Source: Oscarella lobularis
Lineage: Eukaryota > Porifera > Homoscleromorpha > Homosclerophorida > Oscarellidae
Assembly (NCBI RefSeq): GCF_947507565.1
Contig: NC_089176.1
Span: 1,674,001-1,738,000, forward strand
DNA length: 64,000 nt
Direction: 5' to 3'
Below are positions 55,893-64,000 of the stretch, piece by piece. The first letter of the stretch is position 1. Every line of letters begins with the position of its first letter. The notes beneath the pieces were generated by a model that had not been told where the DNA came from, ran no database searches, and saw only the letters and a list, made by a program, of their open reading frames with translations. A program made the position numbers and the translations under genes.

Positions 55893-56226
55893 ATTATCAA
55901 AGAGCCGTAGCTGCACCATAGATAGAAAATAGAGATGGCTGGGCCGTTGTAATTTGCAACATCGAACTCCTCTACATTGTGACGTCACACAGCTTCTCAA
56001 TGAATGACACCAGCTTTTCTCCTCCTCTCTGAGTCTCTCCGATGAAGATACCATCAAATCGATCGCTTCGCGAACTGCGAACGATCGCGTGGGCTTGATC
56101 CCGCTCCGCGTTGATGATGCGTTTGCGGTTGAATCAGCTCACGGGATATCGGTCGTCGCGCCCACTTTGAGTGGGCACGCGCCGATTTTTTTTGCTTATT
56201 CGGCAAATAATGCATGCGACTCTTCA

Positions 56227-59200
56227 ATGCGGCAGGCTTTGCTGCCGCTTACGAATGAAAAGTCGCACAAATACGAAGGCACTTCAGGGGAATCCCCCTG
56301 TTCAAGACAAAGGCGACTCGCTCGCGAACGAAGGCGAACTCATCGTCTAAATCAGTCTGATGCGCAGAACGAGTCCGAAAAATGCAATGCTCTCTTTAGA
56401 ATACGTCGGAAGAGGTCTTCCGAAAGTGTCGAGGAGACATTGGCTCGCAGAAGGAAGGACGTCGAAAGCCACCAGGCAGAACGAAGAGCAGAAACGCCAG
56501 AAGAACGCCAAGAGCGCCTGTCGCGTAACGCGGCTAGAAATTCCGTCCAAAGAGATAATGAAACGCCGGAAGAACGCAAAGAGCGTCTGTCACGTGACGC
56601 CATTAGCAAGTCTCTTCAAAGAGATAATGAAACGCCAGAAGAGCGCAAAGAGCGTCTGTCACGTGGCGCTATGGTCAAGTCTCTTCGAAGAGAAAATGAA
56701 ACGCCGGAAGAACGCCAAAAGCGTCTTTTAGCTGATTCAAAGCGCAAGTCGGCTAAAAGACGAGAAGTGACTGCGAATGAAAAGCAGTTTCGAAACGATA
56801 TGGAAGCGCAAAGAAAGCGACGAAAGAGGCAGGAAGCTGCTCTTCGTGAAAAATCAGGTGAAATGGGCGAGGAAAGGGTCCCTTTTTGGAAAGAGTGGGC
56901 GACGCAAGATGAATTTGCATCTGCACATTATCCTCGCTTAGACACATTTCACAAACGCATGGAAGGTCTAACCTTCCATACGTGTGTTTCGTGCGAGGAG
57001 TCGTGGCCCACTTTGGACGTAAAGTACAGCACACAAATGTGCAAGCAGTGCACAACTGACCAAGGAAACGGTTGGGTAGGCCTTCTTACATCCGACAACA
57101 ACATGAATCCTGGGCGTGTTCCACCGCCTCTTAAGGATTTATCAGTTGTCGAAGAAATGCTCATAGCGCAAATTGCACCTATGATGCACATTTTCAGATT
57201 GCCGGCCGGACGGCAATTTGGATACCGCGGTCACGTGCTAAATTTGCCCCAAAATGTGCAGTCGGTTTTGACCCGTCTGCCTAGAACAAAGAGTAATTTG
57301 GGAATGGTCGTTGTTCGCCAGACGCGCAATTCCGGTAAGGTGAATGCTGAAGAGGCAAAAGAACAAAAAGAACAAAAAGAACAAAAAGACACGAATGAAG
57401 AGGAGGACGATGCAGTCCACTTTTCGCATTCTGTCTTGCCTTCCGCAGCATTAAACCTAACAGAAAGACAAAAGCTTGATAAGTTTATCGACAGTCTTGG
57501 AAACAAGTCTGCCGATGAACAGGTGGAAGAGAAAGGAGATAGCTCCAAGGAAAATGGTGACCAGCAGGACCATATGAGCTGGCCCACATACGGTAGTAAT
57601 CCTATTAGTGAGTTTACGACGGAAGGCTACTTTACGCAAGCCTTTCCGGCGTTATTTCCAACGGGAGCAGGAGACTTCCGTAGTCCCCGATTAAGGTCTG
57701 TTACGTTGGGCGAATACCTGAAACACATAATGCGGTATAAAGACGGGCGTTTTGCTCGGCATCCGCGTTTCAGGTATTTTGCTCTGAATACCATGATGAG
57801 GTGGCGGGCGTTAGAAACAGCTCGGGTTTTTGTCAAACAAAATCCGAGCGATGCAGCCCTCACCGTTGAGGAACTCCGAGAGATGACAAAAACGTCGGAG
57901 AAAATTCCTCATTTTGCTAACAAAGTTGTCCACTTTGGCAAAAGTCTGCACGGTACAAAACAGTATTGGAACATGCAGAAGAAAAATCTTTTTGCTATGA
58001 TGGAAAAGCTCGGTTCGCCAAGCTGCTTCTTTACTCTGAGCGCAGCTGATTTGCATTGGCCCGAGTTTTTCAATTTGGCAGCGCATTATAGTCCAGATAA
58101 AACGGCAGAGGAATTGCATGCAGAGTATAGAGATCGAAACGAAACTCTGAACAGCAATCCCATGCTAGCCGATTGGCTATTTACTAAACGAGCCACTGAC
58201 TATTTGCATAATATTATGGCAAACGTCTACTGCTTTACAGACTATTGGGCTCGCATAGAATACCAGCATCGTGGCAGTGCTCACATGCACGGCGTCGGTT
58301 GGATTCGGGATGCTCCTGATTGCGAAGAGATAACTCGTCGCATAAAGGATTACCCCGAGTTTCAACTTGGCAAAGACGATGAACCAAACGAAGAGAGAAT
58401 GAAAGAGATTCTAACGGAAGAAGGCCAAGAAATTGTCGACTTTGCCGATTGGCTTGTGTCGACAATGAATCCTTCTTTCGACGAAGAAGGCAAAGGAGAA
58501 ATGCCGCAAACAAAGAAAGGCAATCATCCGTGCCATGAAAAGTGGGCCGACATTAGCGATCATGACGCTGATTACAAGCGCCTGATAGCCACTGTTGAGC
58601 GCCACACAGAGTGCAAGCAAACGACTTGCCTTAAAACAAATTTAATTGGAGAGTCCGTGTGTCGTTTCGGGTTTCCAAAAACGCTGAGAAAAGAAACGAC
58701 ACTGGAAATTTCTCCTTTCGGAAAGCCGGAGCAACATACCGAGGCGGAGATAGAACACAAGCGCAACGATCCTCGCGTAAACAGTCACAATCGCTTCCAG
58801 CTGGAAGGTTGGCGAGCGAATGTTGACATGCAAGTTATCGTCAGCCCATACGCTGTCGGTAAGTATATCGCAAAATACGCAACAAAAAGCGAGCCGCAAT
58901 CAGCAACGCTGAAGGAAACGTTTAAGATGATTACAGAGACAATGTCAACGGCTGATCCGGCTCGAAATGTCGTTTCCAAATTGCTTATGAAAACCGTTGG
59001 CGAGCGCGACTATTCAGCACAGGAAACTTGCCATCTAATTATGGGCGAAAAGCTGGTGACGTCTACTCGCGAATTCAAAACGCTCTTTTTAGAGAATAAG
59101 CGGGAAGTCGATCCGGCTGCAAAGCCAGGGCGAACTGCAACGCTTCCAACAGTAATAGAAGAGTACATGAGACGTCCGGTAGAAATTGAAGACGTTTGTC

Positions 59201-62142
59201 TACTGGACTACGTCTCTGACTACTATATAAACGCAAAGGGTAAAACAGTGCGCAGACACAAGTCTGTAGTCGTTCGTGTAGCCCCGCGAATCCTTTGCAA
59301 TAAGTCAAACAAGGAACAGTACGAAAAGTACTGTTACTATCAGTTGATGAAATTCAAACCTTTTCGTAAGCTGGACCATTTGACTATTGAAGAAGAGGAA
59401 GCAGAGAATGAGATTACCGATACAGACGGTGAAACCATTCCTCTGCCTTCCACAAAAGCTTTCAAAAAGTTCATTCGAACGGCCAGCATGAAGTTGGTCA
59501 ATAGAATTGAACTGATGGAAGATATTGAATCAATAGTCAATATTCAAATGCCTTTTGAAGAGACAGAGGAAGATCCAAATAAGGCACAGAAAGACGAAGA
59601 GAAAGATCTTGGGCAGAAAAAGATCCGAGATCAAGATGACTGGATGAAATTGTGCCGTCCTCCCAATTCAGCCGATGACTTTGACGAGGACGACACAAGA
59701 GATTCCGAGTTTAATCAAGGAGATCTCGCTCACTACAACTGGTCGGAAAAACTTGCGCAGTTTCCACCGTTGTCAGAGGCTCCAAAATTTGTGACGGAAG
59801 CGCGTAAAAAAAGCACTTCATCTAAAAAGGATCTCGTTGCGGCTGCCGATTCAAGCCTTCTTCAAGGCAATCAGAAATTAGCGTACGATATTGTTCGCAG
59901 CCACAACGAGTTGACAAAAAGCGGCTTCGAATGCAAGCCGCTTCGAATGATTGTTTGCGGTTCCGCTGGAACCGGAAAGTCATATCTAATAAATTGCATA
60001 AAGGAAATGCTCGGAAGCGAATGCATACTTGCAGCACCTACTGGTGTTGCAGCATTTAATATTGGTGGACAAACGCTCCACTCGCTTCTACGCATTCCTT
60101 TGCAGAAGACGTCATTTTCTGACGTTCAAGGACCTTCTCTTAGAGACCTGCAAGAGAGGTTCGAAGACGTACGATATTTGATCATCGACGAAATGTCGAT
60201 GGTGGGACGGCATCAGCTGTCACTTATCCACCGGCGCCTCTGCCAAGCGCTGCCGCAGGGAGCTTGCGAGTCGTTCGGTGGAATATCTCTAATATTTTTC
60301 GGAGACATGGGACAGTTGCCACCTGTTGGTGACTCTCCTTTGTACCGAAGCGCGGCAACCGAAGGATCCGCGACTAATCAAGGCCGTCAGCTGTATATGA
60401 CGTTTGACGTTGTCGTACAGCTGACGAAAATCATTCGCCAGTCCGGTAACGACGAGCTACAGATAAAGTTTCGCGACGCCTTGCAAAGGCTTCGCGACGG
60501 TTGCCCGTCGTACGAGGACTGGAACGATCTGTATATGTCACGTAACTTTGCACGGCACGATCAGCTGGGAGACGTAAAGACGTCTTTCCGCGATGCAGTT
60601 CGGCTATTTGCGTGCAGAGAGAATGTAGCTGAGTTCAACTTCAATTGCTTGAAGAATTCAAACAAACCGGTGGCTGTGATTAACGCCGATCACAACTGCA
60701 CCGAGGCGAAAAATGCCAATGAAGAAGACGCTGGCGAACTTTACGCACGCGTTCGTCTTTGCGAAGGCGCGCGTGTTATGCTCACATCGAATCTCTGGAC
60801 CGAGATGGGCTTGGTCAACGGATCGATGGGATATGTAGTGGCAATTTTGTACCAACCCGGTGCAAAACCGCCAGCACTTCCAACAGCTGTCGTTGTTCAA
60901 ATGGACAAATACAACGGCCCGACATGGGGCGGAGAACGCTGCGTTCCCATATGCCCAATCGAGCGCACATGGCCCAGTTCAACGGGCAATAGAAAGAGTT
61001 CATGCAAGCGGCGACAGCTACCAATTCAATTGGCATGGGCTGTCACCGTGCACAAATCGCAAGGTCTCACACTAGATCGTGCGGTTATTGACATAGGCAA
61101 GCGCGAATTTGCACCTGGAATAACATACGTGGGATTTTCCAGAGTGCGTCATATTAATCATTGCCTAATTCAAGGCTTTGATTACGCTCGAATTTCTAAT
61201 TTGAGCAAATCAAAAAGCTATAAACAGCGATTGAACGAAGACAAGCGCCTAGACGGTCTAGCTAGGCGCACTGAAAAAACGTTTCAATCGTTGGCCGGAA
61301 ATAGCAACGATACTGTTCCAGATGATATTAAAGAGTTTTTTAAACATCTGGAAAATGAAGAATCAGTAATTGACAAAGAAGAGCATAGCGATCACACATA
61401 CAGCAAAAAAATGATCGCAGACAATGACAAAGACACGGACAAAATTGATACTGGTGCGGTCAAAGTGACTAAGACAGCGGCTAAAAAAGCCCCTGTTCCC
61501 AAACCTAAAGGCAAACGTGCGAGTCGTGCCCGCACAAGTGTGCCGTTACCACCGGCTGCAAAGAAACGCCGGACCACTACTCCACCGTCTCCGAATCCGT
61601 TTCTGCTTCAAATGGGGCGCAAGCGAGAATCGATAGTAGGAGACGGAAACTGCTACTTTCGAACAGTGTCGAAAGCAGCATTTGGAACCGAAGATCACCA
61701 TTTGGCACTTCGGTTACAGATTGTTAATTTCATGGCAGAATACCAGTCTGTCTTTGAAATGTTCTGCTGCAACACGGAACATGAAGCTCACATTTCAAAG
61801 CTACGACAAGAAGGAGCTTGGGCAACCCAAGCTGAAATCCACGCAACTGCAACACTTTTTCAAATTGACGTCAGTATATTTACATGGATGGGTAAAGAGT
61901 GGACGTGGAATACATACAAACCGAGGTTTGATATAACTGTTCCGGCGCTAATTAGGCTGCCCGTGAATAGAATAGAGATACAACATTATAGAAACCACTT
62001 TGATCTGATTGTACCCATCGATCAAAGTGAGTTGGCTTTGGCTTCTCCACGCAAAAGTGCAAAAGCGTGCGACAACCCAAAGCTGTTGTGCTCTTCTTTA
62101 GCAGCTAATGAAGCTGACCTGCTGATGGCCAATGAACAATAG
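56227..62142 (+). CDS. Helitron Rep-helicase with C-terminal OTU protease domain
   Basis: This is the transposition protein of a rolling-circle element. The first ATG of the frame is at 56227 (1971 residues); the frame stays open upstream to about 56089. In order it has four 23-residue charged repeats (NETPEERKERLSR, about residues 85-175), a zinc finger (CVSCEESW...CKQC, about 258-278), the Helitron-like N region (FPALFPTGAGDFRSP), and the HUH motif in EYQHRGSAHMHGVGW (about 678-692). The Tyr region YAVGKYIAKY is at about 875. A PIF1-type helicase follows (GSAGTGKS about 1245, IIDEMSMVG about 1319, FGDMGQLPPVG, VTVHKSQGLTLD). A basic linker with KKRR precedes an OTU domain (GDGNCYFR about 1804 and NHFDLIVP near the end, giving Asp-Cys-His). 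It has no stops or introns, so it could be active. Confidence 0.95.
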   Translation: MRQALLPLTNEKSHKYEGTSGESPCSRQRRLARERRRTHRLNQSDAQNESEKCNALFRIRRKRSSESVEETLARRRKDVESHQAERRAETPEERQERLSRNAARNSVQRDNETPEERKERLSRDAISKSLQRDNETPEERKERLSRGAMVKSLRRENETPEERQKRLLADSKRKSAKRREVTANEKQFRNDMEAQRKRRKRQEAALREKSGEMGEERVPFWKEWATQDEFASAHYPRLDTFHKRMEGLTFHTCVSCEESWPTLDVKYSTQMCKQCTTDQGNGWVGLLTSDNNMNPGRVPPPLKDLSVVEEMLIAQIAPMMHIFRLPAGRQFGYRGHVLNLPQNVQSVLTRLPRTKSNLGMVVVRQTRNSGKVNAEEAKEQKEQKEQKDTNEEEDDAVHFSHSVLPSAALNLTERQKLDKFIDSLGNKSADEQVEEKGDSSKENGDQQDHMSWPTYGSNPISEFTTEGYFTQAFPALFPTGAGDFRSPRLRSVTLGEYLKHIMRYKDGRFARHPRFRYFALNTMMRWRALETARVFVKQNPSDAALTVEELREMTKTSEKIPHFANKVVHFGKSLHGTKQYWNMQKKNLFAMMEKLGSPSCFFTLSAADLHWPEFFNLAAHYSPDKTAEELHAEYRDRNETLNSNPMLADWLFTKRATDYLHNIMANVYCFTDYWARIEYQHRGSAHMHGVGWIRDAPDCEEITRRIKDYPEFQLGKDDEPNEERMKEILTEEGQEIVDFADWLVSTMNPSFDEEGKGEMPQTKKGNHPCHEKWADISDHDADYKRLIATVERHTECKQTTCLKTNLIGESVCRFGFPKTLRKETTLEISPFGKPEQHTEAEIEHKRNDPRVNSHNRFQLEGWRANVDMQVIVSPYAVGKYIAKYATKSEPQSATLKETFKMITETMSTADPARNVVSKLLMKTVGERDYSAQETCHLIMGEKLVTSTREFKTLFLENKREVDPAAKPGRTATLPTVIEEYMRRPVEIEDVCLLDYVSDYYINAKGKTVRRHKSVVVRVAPRILCNKSNKEQYEKYCYYQLMKFKPFRKLDHLTIEEEEAENEITDTDGETIPLPSTKAFKKFIRTASMKLVNRIELMEDIESIVNIQMPFEETEEDPNKAQKDEEKDLGQKKIRDQDDWMKLCRPPNSADDFDEDDTRDSEFNQGDLAHYNWSEKLAQFPPLSEAPKFVTEARKKSTSSKKDLVAAADSSLLQGNQKLAYDIVRSHNELTKSGFECKPLRMIVCGSAGTGKSYLINCIKEMLGSECILAAPTGVAAFNIGGQTLHSLLRIPLQKTSFSDVQGPSLRDLQERFEDVRYLIIDEMSMVGRHQLSLIHRRLCQALPQGACESFGGISLIFFGDMGQLPPVGDSPLYRSAATEGSATNQGRQLYMTFDVVVQLTKIIRQSGNDELQIKFRDALQRLRDGCPSYEDWNDLYMSRNFARHDQLGDVKTSFRDAVRLFACRENVAEFNFNCLKNSNKPVAVINADHNCTEAKNANEEDAGELYARVRLCEGARVMLTSNLWTEMGLVNGSMGYVVAILYQPGAKPPALPTAVVVQMDKYNGPTWGGERCVPICPIERTWPSSTGNRKSSCKRRQLPIQLAWAVTVHKSQGLTLDRAVIDIGKREFAPGITYVGFSRVRHINHCLIQGFDYARISNLSKSKSYKQRLNEDKRLDGLARRTEKTFQSLAGNSNDTVPDDIKEFFKHLENEESVIDKEEHSDHTYSKKMIADNDKDTDKIDTGAVKVTKTAAKKAPVPKPKGKRASRARTSVPLPPAAKKRRTTTPPSPNPFLLQMGRKRESIVGDGNCYFRTVSKAAFGTEDHHLALRLQIVNFMAEYQSVFEMFCCNTEHEAHISKLRQEGAWATQAEIHATATLFQIDVSIFTWMGKEWTWNTYKPRFDITVPALIRLPVNRIEIQHYRNHFDLIVPIDQSELALASPRKSAKACDNPKLLCSSLAANEADLLMANEQ

Positions 62143-62160
62143 TTACGTCGGCAGGTAAGA

Positions 62161-62212
62161 GAAGGCATTCCAATGAAATGCCTTCTTGGAGGTATTCCAA
62201 CGGAATGTCTCC
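62161..62212 (+). terminator. Two adjacent hairpins after the Rep-helicase stop
   Basis: The first arm pair is GAAGGCATT with AATGCCTTC (62161-62185) and the second is GGAGGTATT with AATGTCTCC (62188-62212, imperfect). They lie about 20 bp after the stop at 62142 and could shape the 3' end of the mRNA. The role is inferred. Confidence 0.5.
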
Positions 62213-62391
62213 TACAATAACACAAAATTTTGGAAAATTTTTTATACCTCAAAAACTTCAACAAATCTTTGCGACAAATGAAAGGAAAAAAGAATAGTCA
62301 AAGTCAATGACTAAAGCTTTTTTAAAACTGCAAATCAAGGTTAGGAAAATATATAAAATACGTAGTAATATGAGACATCTTTTTTACAGTA

Positions 62392-62465
62392 AATCAATCA
62401 ATCAATCAAAATATCATTCAAAAAATCAATTAATCAATTAGTCAAAAATCGATTAATCAATCAAT
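62392..62465. repeat. ATCA-rich microsatellite
   Basis: Repeated AATC/ATCA units, interrupted, within the spacer between the Rep gene and the minus-strand gene. The rest of 62213-62646 is AT-rich with a short TATATA run near 62613 and shows no gene. Confidence 0.75.
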
Positions 62466-62646
62466 GTATTACATCATGCTGGGGACATGACGATAGCAAG
62501 TTACCTCCTATGGGAAAAGATTAGCGAAGTGAGCCAAGTGAGCCGTTTACAGCATGTTTATTCAAGACATAATTATTACAGACATAAAATTAAAAGACAA
62601 ATAAGAAATGTATATATATATATATACTTGCTAAACACATAGATAA

Positions 62647-63211
62647 TTAGTCATCCCTATCTAAAAGTTTCACTTCGTCCATCTCCTCCTCCTCCTTCTC
62701 CCCTTCCTCCATCTTTTCCTCCTCCACCTCCTCCTTCTTCTCTTCCTCTTTCTTTTCCTCTTCCTTCTTCTCTTCCACCTCCTCCTTCTTCTCTTCCTTC
62801 TTGTCTTCCTCTTCCTGCTTCTGTACCTCCTCCTTCTTTTCCTCTGGTGGCTTGCGCTGGCCACTGCGCTGGCCGCCGCCCCGAATCACATTGAGGGCGG
62901 CGGCCAGCATTTCTTCGCCTCCGCCGCTCGGGCGGAGAAACCGCCATGGTGCGATCACTACTTCAAGTGATCCACCATGGCTGCTCGATCGCATCACAAA
63001 GTCACTAAAGAAAAAATTAAATATTAAAATAATTCTTTCGCGAGCGATCTTACTTTTCGGAGCGACGCCGACCGCGACCGCTTCCGCGGCGATTGCGACC
63101 ACGTCGACCTTGGCCACGGCCACGGCCGCGACCGCGGTCGACGCGATCGCTCATGCCGCCGCCACGGCCACGGCCAGCGCCGCCCGTTCCTTGCTCAGCT
63201 GTCGAAGACAT
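62647..63211 (-). CDS. RGG-rich N-terminus, Glu/Lys-rich C-terminus protein inside the Helitron
   Basis: Two exons (63211-63054 and 63004-62647) join in frame over a 49-nt GT-AG intron to give 171 residues. Exon 1 is Arg/Gly-rich (GRGRGGG, DRGRGRGRGQGRRGR, GRGRRR), the pattern of RNA-binding RGG boxes and nucleolar GAR domains. Exon 2 has a short hydrophobic part (GGSLEVVIAPWRFL), another Gly/Arg stretch and a long EEKKEE tract. It lies wholly between the Rep gene and the Helitron 3' end, in opposite orientation. It may be a captured host gene or an accessory factor. I recognise no specific family. Low-complexity composition makes homology hard to judge, but intron and frame agree. Confidence 0.62.
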
Positions 63212-63302
63212 TGCGCGCTGTGTGTGAGTGACGTAAAAATGAAAAGGGTGAGCACGTGTTTTATTTATTTATTTAAAACGGTAACAGCGGTGGGAGGCTC
63301 CT

Positions 63303-63333
63303 CATGATGGCTATCCAAGCCATCATTATCTAG
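63303..63333 (+). other. Helitron 3' terminal hairpin and CTAG end
   Basis: ATGATGGC and GCCATCAT form an 8-bp stem, followed by TAT, CTAG and a T outside. The same stem and end occur at 55162-55201 and, with an insert in the loop, at 50782-50910. GTGGGAGGCTC just upstream is also shared. Confidence 0.88.
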
Positions 63334-63360
63334 TATAGGGAGAAAGAGTACATGCTCGTC

Positions 63361-64000
63361 TCGGCCACGCCTCCTTATCAGTTGCTCAAGAAACGCCCGA
63401 TTTCTCCGAATCCGAAGGTTCTCTAGCCTTCTAGGCAACTCGAAAAGGTTACTAAGGGTGTAAATAATGCTTCTAAATGTAGCTTTTAACAAGCGACGGA
63501 TCCCTAAAGCCCGTTTTTTCAACATGCGACTTTGTGTAGCTTTCCTGATCGTTCTGCAGGCTTTCGGAACCGCAAAGTACATTCTAACTCTAGGCTAACG
63601 ACGTCAAAGTGCAACTGACATCTTCAAAAGCATCTGCGTTTCACGATTATCGAGACGAAGACGAGTTTCGAGCATGCACCCTTCTTACGAGGGTACAAAT
63701 TTGTCTTGATCAATCGCAGATGCTTTTGAAGATGTCAGTTGCACTTTGACGTCGTTAGCCTAGAGTTAGAATGTACTTTGCGGTTCCGAAAGCCTGCAGA
63801 ACGATCAGGAAAGCTACACAAAGTCGCATGTTGAAAAAACGGGCTTTAGGGATCCGTCGCTTGTTAAAAGCTACATTTAGAAGCATTATTTACACCCTTA
63901 GTAACCTTTTCGAGTTGCCTAGAAGGCTAGAGAACCTTCGGATTCGGAGAAATCGGGCGTTTCTTGAGCGGGGTCACAACTGATAAGGGGGCGTGGCCGA
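63361..64000. mobile_element. Large palindromic element at window end
   Basis: Arms 63361-63638 and 63715-64000 are nearly perfect inverted copies, apart from an 8-bp insertion (about 63974-63981) and a few changes. They enclose a 76-bp loop with its own small hairpin (CCCTTCTTACGAGGG). The same 66-residue frame (MYFAVPKACRTIRKA...) appears once per arm in opposite orientation, which follows from the palindrome and is not evidence of a gene. It may be a foldback transposon that continues past the window. Confidence 0.85.

Larger units (their letters stand above)
55210..63333 (+). mobile_element. Autonomous Helitron (element 2), about 8.1 kb
   Basis: The left boundary is taken from the 5' block shared with element 1. 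The right boundary is the hairpin ATGATGGC...GCCATCAT (63304-63326), TAT and CTAG (63330-63333) followed by T. Contents in order are the shared 5' block, a palindrome array, the Rep-helicase-OTU gene, two hairpins, ATCA repeats and a minus-strand RGG/EK gene. It begins only 8 bp after element 1, so the two are tandem. The exact 5' base is uncertain, because I do not see a decisive TC start. Confidence 0.8.

Noticed and set aside
55549-55932. Open frames on both strands through the palindrome array
   Set aside because: A 24-bp (8-codon) period without stops gives open frames on both strands automatically; the peptides are simple repeats.
62801-63307. Plus-strand Ser/Ala/Thr-rich frame opposite the RGG/EK gene
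   Set aside because: It is the antisense shadow of the low-complexity minus-strand gene, which has a spliced two-exon model.
63265-63582. Basic 105-residue open frame, repeated at 63771-63983
   Set aside because: The two copies are the two arms of a palindrome. Without other copies I cannot call it a gene.
1-64000. Bacterial symbiont or contaminant DNA
   Set aside because: Short spliced introns, metazoan domain types and a LINE argue for a host animal contig throughout.

Overview
The window looks like metazoan nuclear DNA, most probably from a sponge. The genes are intron-dense with very short introns (about 45-80 nt, mostly GT-AG), and long extracellular proteins are built from one-module-per-exon EGF, sushi, SRCR, NIDO, AMOP and VWD domains. 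There is a collagen-like lectin gene and an ankyrin-ROC-COR-death-domain gene. A homoscleromorph sponge is my best guess; I cannot prove the taxon from sequence alone.

Layout. 1-1539 is the 3' end of a LINE retrotransposon sitting inside a sushi exon of gene A (1540-16762, +). Gene A is a giant adhesion/receptor-type gene (sushi, EGF, NIDO, AMOP, VWD, EGF, DUF4215-type repeats, extracellular repeats, transmembrane helix) with many stops and frameshifts. 16990-18890 (-) is a damaged TELO2-like fragment, followed by a 1.7-kb foldback element (18918-20603). 20933-22429 is an intact intronless iduronate-2-sulfatase gene with a decayed tandem copy at 22527-23874. 24497-25891 encodes a collagen/coiled-coil/intelectin-like lectin with one frameshift. 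26467-27910 is an unknown three-exon gene. 28533-39042 is gene B, a paralogue of gene A with a good 5' half (signal peptide, FAM171/CILP-like domain, sushi, about 16 EGF, two SRCR, NIDO-AMOP-VWD, EGF), cut off by a satellite array at 39043-40545. 40740-41180 is a CpG-rich block with CRE-like sites, and 41189-41710 is a small inverted-repeat element carrying a tRNA-like SINE and a telomeric tract.

41770-50159 is a gene with about 27 ankyrin repeats, then ROC, COR and death domains, like DAPK without its kinase. A 16-bp duplication breaks its COR frame. 51321-52726 is an orphan 5' end of a third NIDO-family paralogue (gene C). 50650-63333 is a Helitron district. Three elements share the same 3' hairpin plus CTAG end; the last is an autonomous copy encoding a Rep-helicase-OTU protein. 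That copy also holds an array of tandem palindromes and, on the opposite strand, an intron-containing RGG/EK-rich gene. 63361-64000 is another large palindrome.

Two themes stand out. One is a family of very large NIDO/AMOP/VWD receptors decaying and being truncated in complementary ways (A lost its 5' half, B its 3' half, C is only a start). The other is a nested Helitron system with an unusual cargo. Domain assignments come from recognising motifs by eye. Pseudogene calls assume the assembly is correct, and some single-base lesions in homopolymers could be sequencing errors.
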